Origin: Cupriavidus pampae
GTDB taxonomy: Bacteria > Pseudomonadota > Gammaproteobacteria > Burkholderiales > Burkholderiaceae
DNA: 64,000 bases
Assembly (NCBI RefSeq): GCF_914271485.1
Contig: NZ_CAJZAG010000012.1
Coordinates: forward strand, 162,934-226,933
Direction of reading: 5' to 3'
Part shown: in pieces, positions 54,049-62,585 of the stretch
Position numbering within the stretch: the first letter of the stretch is position 1
How the letters are laid out: every line of letters begins with the position of its first letter
Translations under genes and position numbers: made by a program
Notes under the pieces: generated by a model
Seen by the model: the letters and a program-made list of their open reading frames with translations, nothing else
Told to the model about the DNA's origin: nothing
Databases searched by the model: none

Positions 54049-54783
54049 ATGACAACCAACAAACAATCGGCGCTGGATGGGCTGCGCGCCCATATTCGCG
54101 CATTCCTGACGGATTTCAAGCTGAGTCATACCTGCGATACGCAGACCGGCGAGCGATTCCCGCTGCTGGACCGGCTGTGCGCACCGGGCGATGCGGGGCA
54201 CGACACTGGCGAGGCTGAGATCGCCCTGTTGGCCGAGGCGCTCGTCACCGCCCTACCTGAGGGTGCGGCCGATGCTGTCAAGCACGGTGGCCTGCATGCG
54301 GTGATGGAAGCGGCAGCATGGCGCAACGCAATGAACGGGCTGTGTACCATCTGGCCGGCCACAGCCGACGAGGCGGCAGATCATTTGCGGCGGCGCCTGC
54401 ATCCGCAGCGCTACGCGGAGCCGGCGACTTCACCGGGGACTACGGCAGAGCGCGCGCCCGTGGCGACGGAAGACGGGATCGACTATACGGTGGTGCATGC
54501 ATTCGCTGACAAGCACGGCGTGTCGTACAACGCGGCCTGCGCCATGGTACGCGCCGCGTGCGCCGGGGTGCAGCCTAGCACTGGTGCTGGGGTTGGCTTG
54601 CATCGGGATACCATGCTGCTCAACTGGCTGGAGCAACACGGGACCGTGAATTTCGATTTCGAAACGGCGCAGGTACGTTTCCCGATACCGGAATCGTTCC
54701 GCGCGGCCGACAGCCTACGCGAGATCTTCGACGCGGCCCGCGCGCATCAGGAGCACGCGGATCAGCTGGAGGGAGCCGCATGA
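54049..54783 (+). CDS. Hypothetical protein
   Basis: 244 residues. The N-terminal 100 residues (LDGLRAHIRAFLTDFKLSHT) and the linker (125-150, P/T/A-rich) have no match. The C-terminal part (LLNWLEQHGTVNFDFE and FRAADSLREIFDAARAHQ) is copied in the shorter gene at 52346. It ends in an ATGA overlap with the next gene and is preceded by repeat copy 1. Confidence 0.6.
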   Translation: MTTNKQSALDGLRAHIRAFLTDFKLSHTCDTQTGERFPLLDRLCAPGDAGHDTGEAEIALLAEALVTALPEGAADAVKHGGLHAVMEAAAWRNAMNGLCTIWPATADEAADHLRRRLHPQRYAEPATSPGTTAERAPVATEDGIDYTVVHAFADKHGVSYNAACAMVRAACAGVQPSTGAGVGLHRDTMLLNWLEQHGTVNFDFETAQVRFPIPESFRAADSLREIFDAARAHQEHADQLEGAA

Positions 54784-55127
54784 CGGCCAGTAGCGTGCTG
54801 CCGCCGCCGTCGGCCGACGCGCTGCGGGTACAGCTGGCGCAGGCCATCAAGCATTCCCGGGCCTATGTCGGGCAGCACCGGTCGCTGGATCCCGTGGCCG
54901 CTGAGCATATCGTGGCGCTGGGGGGCCTGATCCAGCACCGCCCGCTCCCCGGCGGGGTCGCACTCGCGAGCGAAGCCCAGCATGACCGCGAATTCGCGCT
55001 CTATCGAACGGTGATGAAGGCGGCCTTCGATAAGGGCTATGGGTGCGTGAGCGATCCGATCGCGGCCGCGCCACCGGCGCACGTCATGCCTGCGGCTGGC
55101 ATCGCGTGCGCGCAACCGGACGTCTGA
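54780..55127 (+). CDS. Hypothetical protein
   Basis: 115 residues, starting in an ATGA overlap with the gene at 54049. The N-terminus SADALRVQLAQAIKHSRAYV is duplicated in the tail of the gene at 52346. It is helical, with no motif. Repeat copy 2 follows 18 bp after the stop. Confidence 0.58.
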   Translation: MTASSVLPPPSADALRVQLAQAIKHSRAYVGQHRSLDPVAAEHIVALGGLIQHRPLPGGVALASEAQHDREFALYRTVMKAAFDKGYGCVSDPIAAAPPAHVMPAAGIACAQPDV

Positions 55128-55145
55128 ATGGTGTCGGCAAACAGG

Positions 55146-55293
55146 CCTGACGCGGCCCTGCTTGGGGACATCCCGGCGGGCGCCGGGAGCGGCCGGAAAA
55201 ACCGTGGACAGGGGTGGACAACAGAAGGTTGCCCACGCGCTGCCCACCGCTTTTCCCACCTTGCCCCCACTGCGGGCCTTGCCCGAGCGAGCG
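55146..55293. repeat. Intergenic direct repeat with hairpins, copy 2
   Basis: Second copy of the element at 53810-53958, about 1.3 kb downstream, lying in the leader of the P-loop gene at 55338. The hairpin GGCGGGCGCC and the GTGGACA / GGTTGCCCAC pairing are kept, while some single-stranded positions differ. A frame runs through it from 55128, but the other copy is not open in the same way, so it is taken as non-coding. Confidence 0.65.
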
Positions 55294-55337
55294 AGTGGGA
55301 GACACCCATCGAACACCCAACCAAACAGGACTTCAAG

Positions 55338-56072
55338 ATGTGGACGGCAATACAGCGCCTGTTAGGGCGCAAGGCAGCGCAGCGAGCCAGTGGCCCGAGC
55401 GCGCAGACGGTGGCCGGCGTCCTGCGCGACTGGCCGTACGACACCGCGCCGCTCGTACTGGTCGCCGGCAGTGCCGGCACGGGCAAATCGACGTTGGTGC
55501 GCGATGGACTGGCGCGGCTGGCGGCGCCAGCGCGCAGCACGCTCGCGGTGGCGCAGGACGTCCCCACGGATTTCTGGGTGCAGGCCGAGGCGGGCTCGCC
55601 ATGGCTGGCCACGCACCGCTACGACTACCACACACACCTGTGGCAGGCCACCGCAAGCGAGGCGGGGCAGGCCTTGCTGCAGGGGATCGCGCTGGATGCG
55701 CTTGACGCGGCGATCGCTCGCAACGCGCGACATCTGGTCCTCGATTATCTGGGCCTGCAGGGTGCCGCCCTGCAGGCGTTCTGTCGGCGCGCGCGCGAGG
55801 CCGCACCGGGGCTGGGTCTGATCGTGGTTGAGCAGGAACTGGCACGGCTGGCCCCGGTGTTGCCAGAGGTCGATGCGCTGGTGCTGTTTCCCAGTTGGGA
55901 ATGGCCGCTCGCGCTGCCGGCGTGGGCGAGCGAGGCCGACGCGGGCACTCCGATCACGCGCCACGAATTGCTGGCGAGCGGCCACGGGCCGTTGCGTTGC
56001 TACCGGCGCGTGCAGGGGCGCGACCGCCCACGGGCCGGGCACCCCGTCCCTGAGGCGCCGGCCACCTCCTAA
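55338..56072 (+). CDS. P-loop NTPase of unknown role
   Basis: 244 residues from the ATG at 55338 (AGGA upstream). Walker A VAGSAGTGKSTLV at about 43-55 and a Walker-B-like strand HLVLDYLG near 132. Compact, with no transmembrane segment or DNA-binding tail. The size and layout resemble small AAA/P-loop proteins on conjugative elements. Neighbours give no firm clue. The leader carries repeat copy 2. Confidence 0.65.
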   Translation: MWTAIQRLLGRKAAQRASGPSAQTVAGVLRDWPYDTAPLVLVAGSAGTGKSTLVRDGLARLAAPARSTLAVAQDVPTDFWVQAEAGSPWLATHRYDYHTHLWQATASEAGQALLQGIALDALDAAIARNARHLVLDYLGLQGAALQAFCRRAREAAPGLGLIVVEQELARLAPVLPEVDALVLFPSWEWPLALPAWASEADAGTPITRHELLASGHGPLRCYRRVQGRDRPRAGHPVPEAPATS

Positions 56073-56159
56073 CGCGCCACTTTTCCGTTGCTGGCGGTCC
56101 GGCCGCACGGCACGCTGTTTGCCGCTGCCGGCACCCGGGCACGGCCCCCCTACCCCGAT

Positions 56160-56567
56160 ATGACCCAATCTGCCACCCACTCCGCCACCCGGACGGCCAC
56201 CCAAGCGGCCACCCAGACGGCCATCCTCTCCGCCGCTGACTGCGCCGCGCCGCCGCGCGTGCTGCGCCTGCAAGTCATGGCCGCGTATTTCCACGCCATC
56301 CGCGATCGCGAGAAGCCGCTCGAATTCCGGCTCGACACGCCGTACTGGCGCCGCCGGCTCGTGGGCTGCACCTTCGATGCGATCGAGGTGGCGCTCGGCT
56401 ACCCCAAGGCGGAGGACGCGACCCGGCGCCTGCGCCGCGTGTGGCGCGGGGTCACGCCCCAGACGATTACGCACCCGCATTTCGGGCCCGAGAGCGTGGC
56501 GGTGCTCGCCATCGATGTCACGGGCGCGGATCTGCCGCTAGGCGCGCCATCCGGCCTGATGCCATGA
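56160..56567 (+). CDS. ASCH-domain protein
   Basis: 135 residues from the ATG at 56160. The first 30 are an A/T-rich repetitive tail (SATHSATRTATQAATQTAIL). The rest reads LRLQVMAAYFHAIRDREKPL, EFRLDTPYWRRRL, then a GYP loop and AVLAIDVTGAD. This matches the ASCH (PUA-like) fold: a pocket with Y, K and R that binds RNA or modified nucleotides. A later start at the ATG near 56278 would remove the repeat tail. Confidence 0.7.
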   Translation: MTQSATHSATRTATQAATQTAILSAADCAAPPRVLRLQVMAAYFHAIRDREKPLEFRLDTPYWRRRLVGCTFDAIEVALGYPKAEDATRRLRRVWRGVTPQTITHPHFGPESVAVLAIDVTGADLPLGAPSGLMP

Positions 56568-56606
56568 CGCTCGCCAGCCGCCCTGTCGCGCGGGCCGGCC
56601 GCTACT

Positions 56607-56622
56607 GCAGCTGCGGTAAAAT
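56607..56622 (+). promoter_or_regulatory. Possible promoter and operator of the KfrA-like gene
   Basis: GCAGCTGC palindrome (56607-56614) next to a -10-like TAAAAT (56617-56622), about 60 bp before the KfrA-like start. KfrA proteins commonly bind their own promoter. Confidence 0.4.
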
Positions 56623-56682
56623 CCCCGGCCCCGGCGTCTTCGGCCCCCGGGCCGCTTGCCACCGATTTTCCTTCCAGTCACC

Positions 56683-57897
56683 ATGATTCCGGCCAAAGAA
56701 CTCCGCGAAGTGCTTGTTCCCAAGGCGTTCTACGCCATCTTGGAGGCACAAGGGCGCCCGCCCACCGTCGATCTGGTGACCGCGTGGCTGGTCGAGAACG
56801 GCCATATCGACGGCGACGGCAAGCCCAGCCGCAATGTGATTGCCGAGGCCAACCGTGCCTGCTTCGCGGACCTCTCGCGGCGCCTGAAGCAGCCGATGCT
56901 CGAAGGGCTGCCCGAGGAGGCCGTGCGACTGGTCTTCGCCCTGCGTAACGAGCTCTACAAAGAGGCCACGGAGACGTTCGATGGCGAGCGCACGGAACTG
57001 CGCGCTGCCGCGCAGGCCGAGGTGGCCCGTGCTCAGGCGGCGGTGGACGCCGCGCAAGTGGCCCGCGACGAGACGCGCCAGTTGCTCGACAAGGCCCTGC
57101 GCGATCTCGATGAAGCCGCCTCCGCCATTGCGCAGCGGGACAAGGATGTCGAGGCGGCCGAGGCGGCCAAGGCCGAACTGCGCCGGCGCCTTGAGCGTGC
57201 CGAAACCGATCTGGAAATGACCCGGCGGTCCGTGCAGGCGCTGGAGGCGGCCGCCCACGCACGCGAACGTGCGCATGGCGAAGCGTTAGCCAAAGCCGCG
57301 CACGAATTGACCGAAGAACACAAGCGCGGACTGCTGGCGGTGGAACGGGAACGCGCCGAGACGAAGGTCGTCCAAAAGCATGCAGCCGAGCTCCTCGCGC
57401 GCTTGGACAAGCTGCACGAGGCCGAGCGCGAGCGCGTCCGGCAGATGGCGGTGCTGGAGACCCAACTGGTGGCGGAACGTCTGGCCGTTCGGCAGGCCCG
57501 CGAGGCTTTCAGCAAGCTCGACACCCAGCTGCAAGGCACGCAGGAGACGCTGCGCCGCGTCACCGAGGAGCATGCCGGGCTAGCGGCGCAGCTGGAGGCC
57601 CAGCAGGTGGCGCACGAGGCGGCGACGGCGCCGCTGCGCGAGCGGCTGGCCGGCTTCGGTACGCTCAGCCCCCATACACTGGAAGATCTGCTGCTGCGCG
57701 CCTTTCTGGAAGGTGGTGCCCACCGGGGCAAGGGGGAAGCTGCCAGCCACGCGCGCACGGCCGCACGCGCCCTGCTGCAGCCTTTCGATGTGGCCGTGCG
57801 GCCGGCGGCCGCTGGACTCGCCGATACCGCACACCCCGACGCCGGCGCCAATGCCGGCACCGCCGGGCCGTCCGGCACGCCACCGGCCGCCGCCTGA
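56683..57897 (+). CDS. kfrA: KfrA-like DNA-binding coiled-coil protein
   Basis: 404 residues from the ATG at 56683 (MIPAKELREVLVPKAFYAIL). The N-terminal 100 residues match the KfrA N-terminal DNA-binding region (GRPPTVDLVTAWLVENGHID, ADLSRRLKQPMLEGLP). From about 95 to 340 it is a long coiled coil rich in A, E, R and Q, then an acidic, P/G-rich end. KfrA of IncP and IncU plasmids is a repressor and partition/stability factor. Placed alone before the hipA-type gene; the longer frame upstream of 56683 lacks a ribosome site. Confidence 0.75.
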   Translation: MIPAKELREVLVPKAFYAILEAQGRPPTVDLVTAWLVENGHIDGDGKPSRNVIAEANRACFADLSRRLKQPMLEGLPEEAVRLVFALRNELYKEATETFDGERTELRAAAQAEVARAQAAVDAAQVARDETRQLLDKALRDLDEAASAIAQRDKDVEAAEAAKAELRRRLERAETDLEMTRRSVQALEAAAHARERAHGEALAKAAHELTEEHKRGLLAVERERAETKVVQKHAAELLARLDKLHEAERERVRQMAVLETQLVAERLAVRQAREAFSKLDTQLQGTQETLRRVTEEHAGLAAQLEAQQVAHEAATAPLRERLAGFGTLSPHTLEDLLLRAFLEGGAHRGKGEAASHARTAARALLQPFDVAVRPAAAGLADTAHPDAGANAGTAGPSGTPPAAA

Positions 57898-58010
57898 CCG
57901 GCCGCTCGTACCGAAATGGTCGCCAGCCCGCGTCCGCTCGCGGCCGATATTGCCGTCTTGACACGGGCTGTAATGATGCCTGTCGTCTTCCCGAGGTGGT
58001 GGCATCCCTG

Positions 58011-58038
58011 TTCGAGATTCGGAACGCTTCGCTATACT
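58011..58038 (+). promoter_or_regulatory. Putative promoter before the HipA gene
   Basis: TTCGAG (58011-58016), 16-bp spacer, TATACT (58033-58038), 118 bp before the ATG. The -10 is good; the -35 is weak. Confidence 0.45.
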
Positions 58039-58155
58039 GGGCCGATCAATGCGCGGCTTAGGAAACAGAATGCGGCCTTGCGCAGCGAGTGGCGCGCGCT
58101 AGCACCGCGCCGCAACCCACGGCGGCTTCCTCGCGCGCTATGCCACAGGTCAACG

Positions 58156-59436
58156 ATGAATGACAAGCTCAAACGGTTGCTGGTGACAACGCCCCAAGGC
58201 GCATCGGGCACGCTCGACAAGGCCTCGCGCTTCGTTTTCCACTACGCGACCACCGAACGGCCGCGCGAAGTGTCGCTGGGCATGCCGCTACGGGCCGGCG
58301 GCTATGGCAGCACCGACCTGCATCCTGTTTTTGCGATGAACCGGCCGGAGGGGTATCTGCGCGACCGGCTTCACGACCGGTTCAGCAAGCACATGAAGCT
58401 GGACGACATGCGCGTGTTGCAACTGACCGGGCATGCCCAGATCGGCCGCTTGCGCTATGCCACACCTGAAGAAGAGGCGGGAAAGATGAGCGTCGCAGGC
58501 GGGCTCCATTGGCTCTTGGCGGACGAGCTGGCGGGCGATCGATTCGGCGAGCTGCTGCACAGCTATGTCGCGTCGGGCATCAGCGGCGTCCAGCCCAAGC
58601 TGCTAATGCCAGATGAGGACAATCTCGTAATGCTTAACGGGAATGCGACGCCGGGGATGCGTTCGACGATCATTGTGCCGAACCTGATCGTGAAAACCAG
58701 CGGAGAGGATTACCCGCACCTGACGCAGAACGAATTCCTCTGCATGGACGCCGCGCGGCGCGCAGGGCTCGCGGTGCCGGATTTCTGGCTGTCTAGTGCC
58801 GGCACGCTCTTTGTCGTGTCCCGCTTCGATCTGCAGGGTGGCCGGCCGTTGGGCTTCGAGGATATGGCGGTGCTCACGAACCGCACCAATGACAACAAGT
58901 ACGCGGGCTCGTACGAGGAGATTGCAGCGGTTCTCCGTCACCGCTGCGGGGCAAACGCCGGGGAAAGCTGCCGGCGATTCTTCGAGTATCTGGCGTTGAC
59001 GGTGCTCGTGCGCAACGGCGACGCGCACCTGAAAAACTTTGGATTGCTGTATGAGGATCCACATACCGCGCCGCCCAAGTTGTCGCCCCTCTATGACGTG
59101 GTCACCACGACGGCGTACACCTACGAGAACCGCAAGACCGGCATTGACGAAATCGACCGCACGCTGGCGCTCAAGCTCGCCAAGTCGAAGCAGTATCCCA
59201 GCCGCGATACCCTGATCGCGTTCGGCCGTAACGTCTGTGGCGTGGCCACGCCGGAGGAGGTGCTGCAGCGTATCAGCGACGCCATGTCGGACACGCTGCA
59301 GGAGCATGGCGCAAGGATGGACCCGGGCCTCGTGCGGAACATGCGACGTGAGTGGGATAGCGGCCGCCTGTCGATGGCGCCGGATGACGTCTATCAGCGT
59401 GCTGTACTCAGCGGCATGGGGGGGGCCGCTGCCTGA
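58156..59436 (+). CDS. hipA: HipA-family kinase, no HipB partner seen
   Basis: 426 residues from the ATG at 58156. It carries the HipA core: SGVQPKLLMPDEDN (nucleotide loop), VKTSGEDYPHLTQNEFLCMD, FVVSRFD, and the catalytic VRNGDAHLKNFGLLYED (about 285-300) with PLYDVVTT (about 310). HipA phosphorylates GltX or other translation-linked targets and is normally held by the HipB repressor encoded just upstream. No hipB-like HTH frame is visible in the 258 bp before it; the preceding gene is KfrA-like. So it is a possible single-gene or differently controlled HipA. Confidence 0.85.
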   Translation: MNDKLKRLLVTTPQGASGTLDKASRFVFHYATTERPREVSLGMPLRAGGYGSTDLHPVFAMNRPEGYLRDRLHDRFSKHMKLDDMRVLQLTGHAQIGRLRYATPEEEAGKMSVAGGLHWLLADELAGDRFGELLHSYVASGISGVQPKLLMPDEDNLVMLNGNATPGMRSTIIVPNLIVKTSGEDYPHLTQNEFLCMDAARRAGLAVPDFWLSSAGTLFVVSRFDLQGGRPLGFEDMAVLTNRTNDNKYAGSYEEIAAVLRHRCGANAGESCRRFFEYLALTVLVRNGDAHLKNFGLLYEDPHTAPPKLSPLYDVVTTTAYTYENRKTGIDEIDRTLALKLAKSKQYPSRDTLIAFGRNVCGVATPEEVLQRISDAMSDTLQEHGARMDPGLVRNMRREWDSGRLSMAPDDVYQRAVLSGMGGAAA

Positions 59437-59639
59437 TTGCGTGTGTCAGGGCCGTCACCGTGCGGTGGGGGCGCAGCCTTACAGGCTGAGTGCCGAAACG
59501 TCGGGCTGGTGCGCAGGCCGAGGTTTTCGATCGCGCTTCGCGCGGCCTCGTCAGCATGGATATGGCCCTATTGGCCTGCGTAATGCATGGGAGCTCGAAA
59601 GAGGATGCTAGCGCCGGCTCTGCGGCCAGCGCAGCGTGT
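59437..59639. other. Convergent gap after the HipA gene
   Basis: No gene. It contains a small AGCCT...AGGCT inverted repeat near 59477-59489, without a T run. Confidence 0.4.
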
Positions 59640-60977
59640 TCAGGGGGTGGCGTCCACGGTGTAGTTCACGGCGCGGCGCGGCGCGGGCGCAGGGGCATCC
59701 GCCGGCACGAGGAAAGCACGCGGACAGCGCGGCAGCATTTCACGCAGCCGCTTCTCGGCGGCGTGCAGGTCGTACTGTTCGGCCTCGCGCTTGGTCGGGA
59801 CCCACGACGTCAGGCCCCAGTAAAATCGGCCTCCCCGCTGAGTCCCCATGTCGGAGTGCGGCACGGCCGGCGCGTAGGGGATGTCTTCCGCGATCAGGTA
59901 CTTGAAGTCATTCCGTGCAAACGGGTGCTGCCGTGAGGGCCGGGGCTGCAGGCTCACGTGCGTACGCGCATCGAGCACGTGCTCGATGCGCTGAGCCGCC
60001 CACTTGGCGCCGATCGCATCACGCTGCAGCAGCAGTTCCTTGGCGTGCTGGAGGATCTGACCGAATCCTGCGAGGTCCACTAGGCTGAACGAAGACAGAC
60101 CCTTCGCGGCGTCGCGCTGTACGCGCAACTCGCGCAGCTGCGCTTGCGAGATACCGTCGCCTGACAGCGACTGGCCGACGGCGGGCAACTGTTCCACGGC
60201 AAGGCGGAGGACATCGGCGATCGTCGGCAGATCGAGCGCCGGGTAGTTGGCCGCAAGCTTCGGATCCCAGTCCTGCGCCAGAATCCGCTGCGCGAGCGCA
60301 CCGGTCAGCGGCACCGCATCATCCTGCAGCGTGACAGCATTGTCGCGCAGGTCCCACGTCGCGAATTCCAGCTGCGCGCGTCGGGCCGGCTCGCGGCCGA
60401 GCAGTGTGGTCAACGTATCGAGCGGTACGGCTTGCTCGATCACGGGGGCTCTCTTGCCCGAGGGGTTGAAGCCGCGATCGAAGTACACCCGGACCGTGAC
60501 CGTTCCTTCGGTTGCGTCGGGAATGCCAAACGCGCCACTGCTGAGTTCAATTTCCCCTTCCGCAGAGAGGCGCACCAAGGGGCCTGCGGAGCCGAGGACG
60601 TCGTTGTAGACGCGCTGCGCGGTGTAGCGGCGCACTTCCCAATAGCCAGTGGTGGGATCCCGCGCAGGCTCAAGCGCTGCCATGTATTGGCTGTATGCGA
60701 TTTCCCCGCGCAGCGCATCGAGACCAAGGTCATGCAGCCGATCCGCCCCGGCGTCGCAGGTGGACTGCTCGCGATGCACGAACTGCAACTGGTATCCGCC
60801 GCGTTGCCCTGTGGCAAACGCCACGAGGGCGTCGTAGGCGCGCCCCTGCGCATGCGCCGGAAAGCTGGACGTGCCCCGGTCGTACGGACCGAGGGCGACG
60901 CCATGGCGTTCCAGCAACTCGGCGTTGCTCTCGTCGGTGCGGATGTGGCCGTAATAGCCGCTGTAATCTTGGGTCAT
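59640..60977 (-). CDS. YYG-domain protein, third of three tandem paralogues
   Basis: 445 residues. The N-terminus is the YYG domain: GYYGHIRTDESNAELLERHG, then VALGPYD. After it, a shared stretch (about 90-130) has aromatic and W residues at the same places as in the two upstream paralogues (GEIAYSQY, TTGYWEV). The C-terminal 300 residues are its own and unknown. It starts 9 bp after the stop of the upstream paralogue. No export signal; a cytoplasmic or delivered protein. Confidence 0.68.
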   Translation of the reverse strand: MTQDYSGYYGHIRTDESNAELLERHGVALGPYDRGTSSFPAHAQGRAYDALVAFATGQRGGYQLQFVHREQSTCDAGADRLHDLGLDALRGEIAYSQYMAALEPARDPTTGYWEVRRYTAQRVYNDVLGSAGPLVRLSAEGEIELSSGAFGIPDATEGTVTVRVYFDRGFNPSGKRAPVIEQAVPLDTLTTLLGREPARRAQLEFATWDLRDNAVTLQDDAVPLTGALAQRILAQDWDPKLAANYPALDLPTIADVLRLAVEQLPAVGQSLSGDGISQAQLRELRVQRDAAKGLSSFSLVDLAGFGQILQHAKELLLQRDAIGAKWAAQRIEHVLDARTHVSLQPRPSRQHPFARNDFKYLIAEDIPYAPAVPHSDMGTQRGGRFYWGLTSWVPTKREAEQYDLHAAEKRLREMLPRCPRAFLVPADAPAPAPRRAVNYTVDATP

Positions 60978-60986
60978 GGCGGCTTC

Positions 60987-62573
60987 TCAATGCACAGCGG
61001 GCGCGGCATCCTCGTGCGCGATCTGGGAGATGTCCCATGCCGGCAGACCGGCGCGCACGCAGGCGGCAATTGATGCATGGGTGCCCCCGACGTCGGGTTC
61101 GACCCAGACGTATTGGATGTCGGACGGCGGCGGCGTCTGCCATGTCGACATGAATTGAAGGGCGTGCGTGACGGATGGAAATGCCGCCGCGCTTGGCTGG
61201 TCCGCAGTCTCAAGATTCGACCAAAAGGCAACGCCCAAGCATTCGCCGAGAAAGACACCGTCGGTCGGCGAGTAGATCACGACGTCGGTGCGACGCAGCC
61301 CTTCCTGAAGGGTCTTGCTGAGGGACGTGTCGGACTCATCCTTGCGTTGCAAGTCCATCTGTTGGAAAGAATCGCGGCACGTCTTGGTCAGCGTAATGCG
61401 ATCACGTTCCGGGTCACGGTAAAAGACCATGTGGCCATTGGCCAACAGATAGGGGCGTGCCGTCGCCGGTGCATCCTTGAATGCCAAGACGGCTTGCATC
61501 GGGTCACTAAAAACGGCCACATGGCGGCGATCGCCCCCGGTGTGGGTCAGGACCGTGTATTCGGCGAAGGGCCGAAGCGTGGGGCGCGCGCCATGCTGCT
61601 CCCCCGCTTTGCGCGCCTCCTTTTCGAGAACCCGGTAGGCCTGCGACTCAGCGTGGCTGGCAATGATGGCGGAAACGGCCGGGTGGGCGTGGTTGAACAG
61701 GGCGCAGAAGTCCGGGTTATCGGTCATGATCGCCTCGATCAGGCAGGCAGCTTCACCCCGGCGCAACGTGTCTTCGAGCGCGAGGAACTCGCGCTGTTCC
61801 AGTTCGATCCATTCTCGGACCATCGCGCTGGTGAGCAACACCGCGTCGGGCTTGCGTCCGACTGCGAGGCGCGCCGCGATATCGCGGCCACATCGCTCGA
61901 AGTCGGCGGCCTTGGCGGTGCTGACAGCATTGGCGAAGGCGATCTGGCGCATTTCGAGCGCGTCGACACGGCTCGCGTCTGTGAGCGCCGAGTCGTTCTG
62001 TATGTCCTGTTGCATGCGCGCTATGAACGTCGCCAGTTCGCGATTCTGCGTCTGATCCGCTTCGTCACTGGCGGACTGGGCCTCGGCCCAATCGAGCACG
62101 TAGTTGTCCCATGACCCGTCCTGCGCGGTTAAACCTCGCTGCAGAGCCACGCCCATGGCTTGCGCGAGCTCACCAAGTCTCCTGCCGTCAACGGTGGCCG
62201 GCTTCTGGCCATCGGTCGACGTGAGAGACTGGATAACTGCCTCAATGGCCGAGGCGGCGCCCCGCCAACGGCGGCGTTGGACCACTGGCGCGCCGGATAG
62301 GTGGTACGTGACGAATGCCGCCTCGGCGCGTACGTGCTCTTCGGTCATGCCCGCGCGTAATTGCATGTCTTGCGCATCAACGGGCCGCTGGTGCATGGTG
62401 AGCGGGAAGTCATTGCAGAATTCCGCGAGCCGGGCGAGCCCCTCGGCAGAGGTGCGAGCGGGAAAGGTTTGAGTGGCGTCGTTGTAGGTGCCAAGCGAGA
62501 CGCCAAAGCTCTCCAGCATGGCGCGTTGGCTTTCGTCGGCGTGGATGGAGCCGTAGTAGATCGGACTTGTCAT
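60987..62573 (-). CDS. YYG-domain protein, second of three tandem paralogues
   Basis: 528 residues from the ATG at 62573 (GGGAGA 6 bp upstream; a GTG lies just before it). The N-terminus IYYGSIHADESQRAMLESFG, then VSLGTYN, is the YYG domain, continued by the AEAAFVTYHLSG stretch common to the three. The middle is helical (about 130-300). The C-terminal 200 residues are beta-rich (VVIYSPTDGVFLGECLGVAF). No catalytic motif. 9-12 bp gaps link it with the paralogues on either side. Confidence 0.68.
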   Translation of the reverse strand: MTSPIYYGSIHADESQRAMLESFGVSLGTYNDATQTFPARTSAEGLARLAEFCNDFPLTMHQRPVDAQDMQLRAGMTEEHVRAEAAFVTYHLSGAPVVQRRRWRGAASAIEAVIQSLTSTDGQKPATVDGRRLGELAQAMGVALQRGLTAQDGSWDNYVLDWAEAQSASDEADQTQNRELATFIARMQQDIQNDSALTDASRVDALEMRQIAFANAVSTAKAADFERCGRDIAARLAVGRKPDAVLLTSAMVREWIELEQREFLALEDTLRRGEAACLIEAIMTDNPDFCALFNHAHPAVSAIIASHAESQAYRVLEKEARKAGEQHGARPTLRPFAEYTVLTHTGGDRRHVAVFSDPMQAVLAFKDAPATARPYLLANGHMVFYRDPERDRITLTKTCRDSFQQMDLQRKDESDTSLSKTLQEGLRRTDVVIYSPTDGVFLGECLGVAFWSNLETADQPSAAAFPSVTHALQFMSTWQTPPPSDIQYVWVEPDVGGTHASIAACVRAGLPAWDISQIAHEDAAPAVH

Positions 62574-62585
62574 CACTGTTCTCCC

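Noticed and set aside
55128..55337. Upstream extension of the P-loop protein through the repeat
   Set aside because: The repeated element at 53810 is not open in the corresponding way, and the ATG at 55338 has its own ribosome site.
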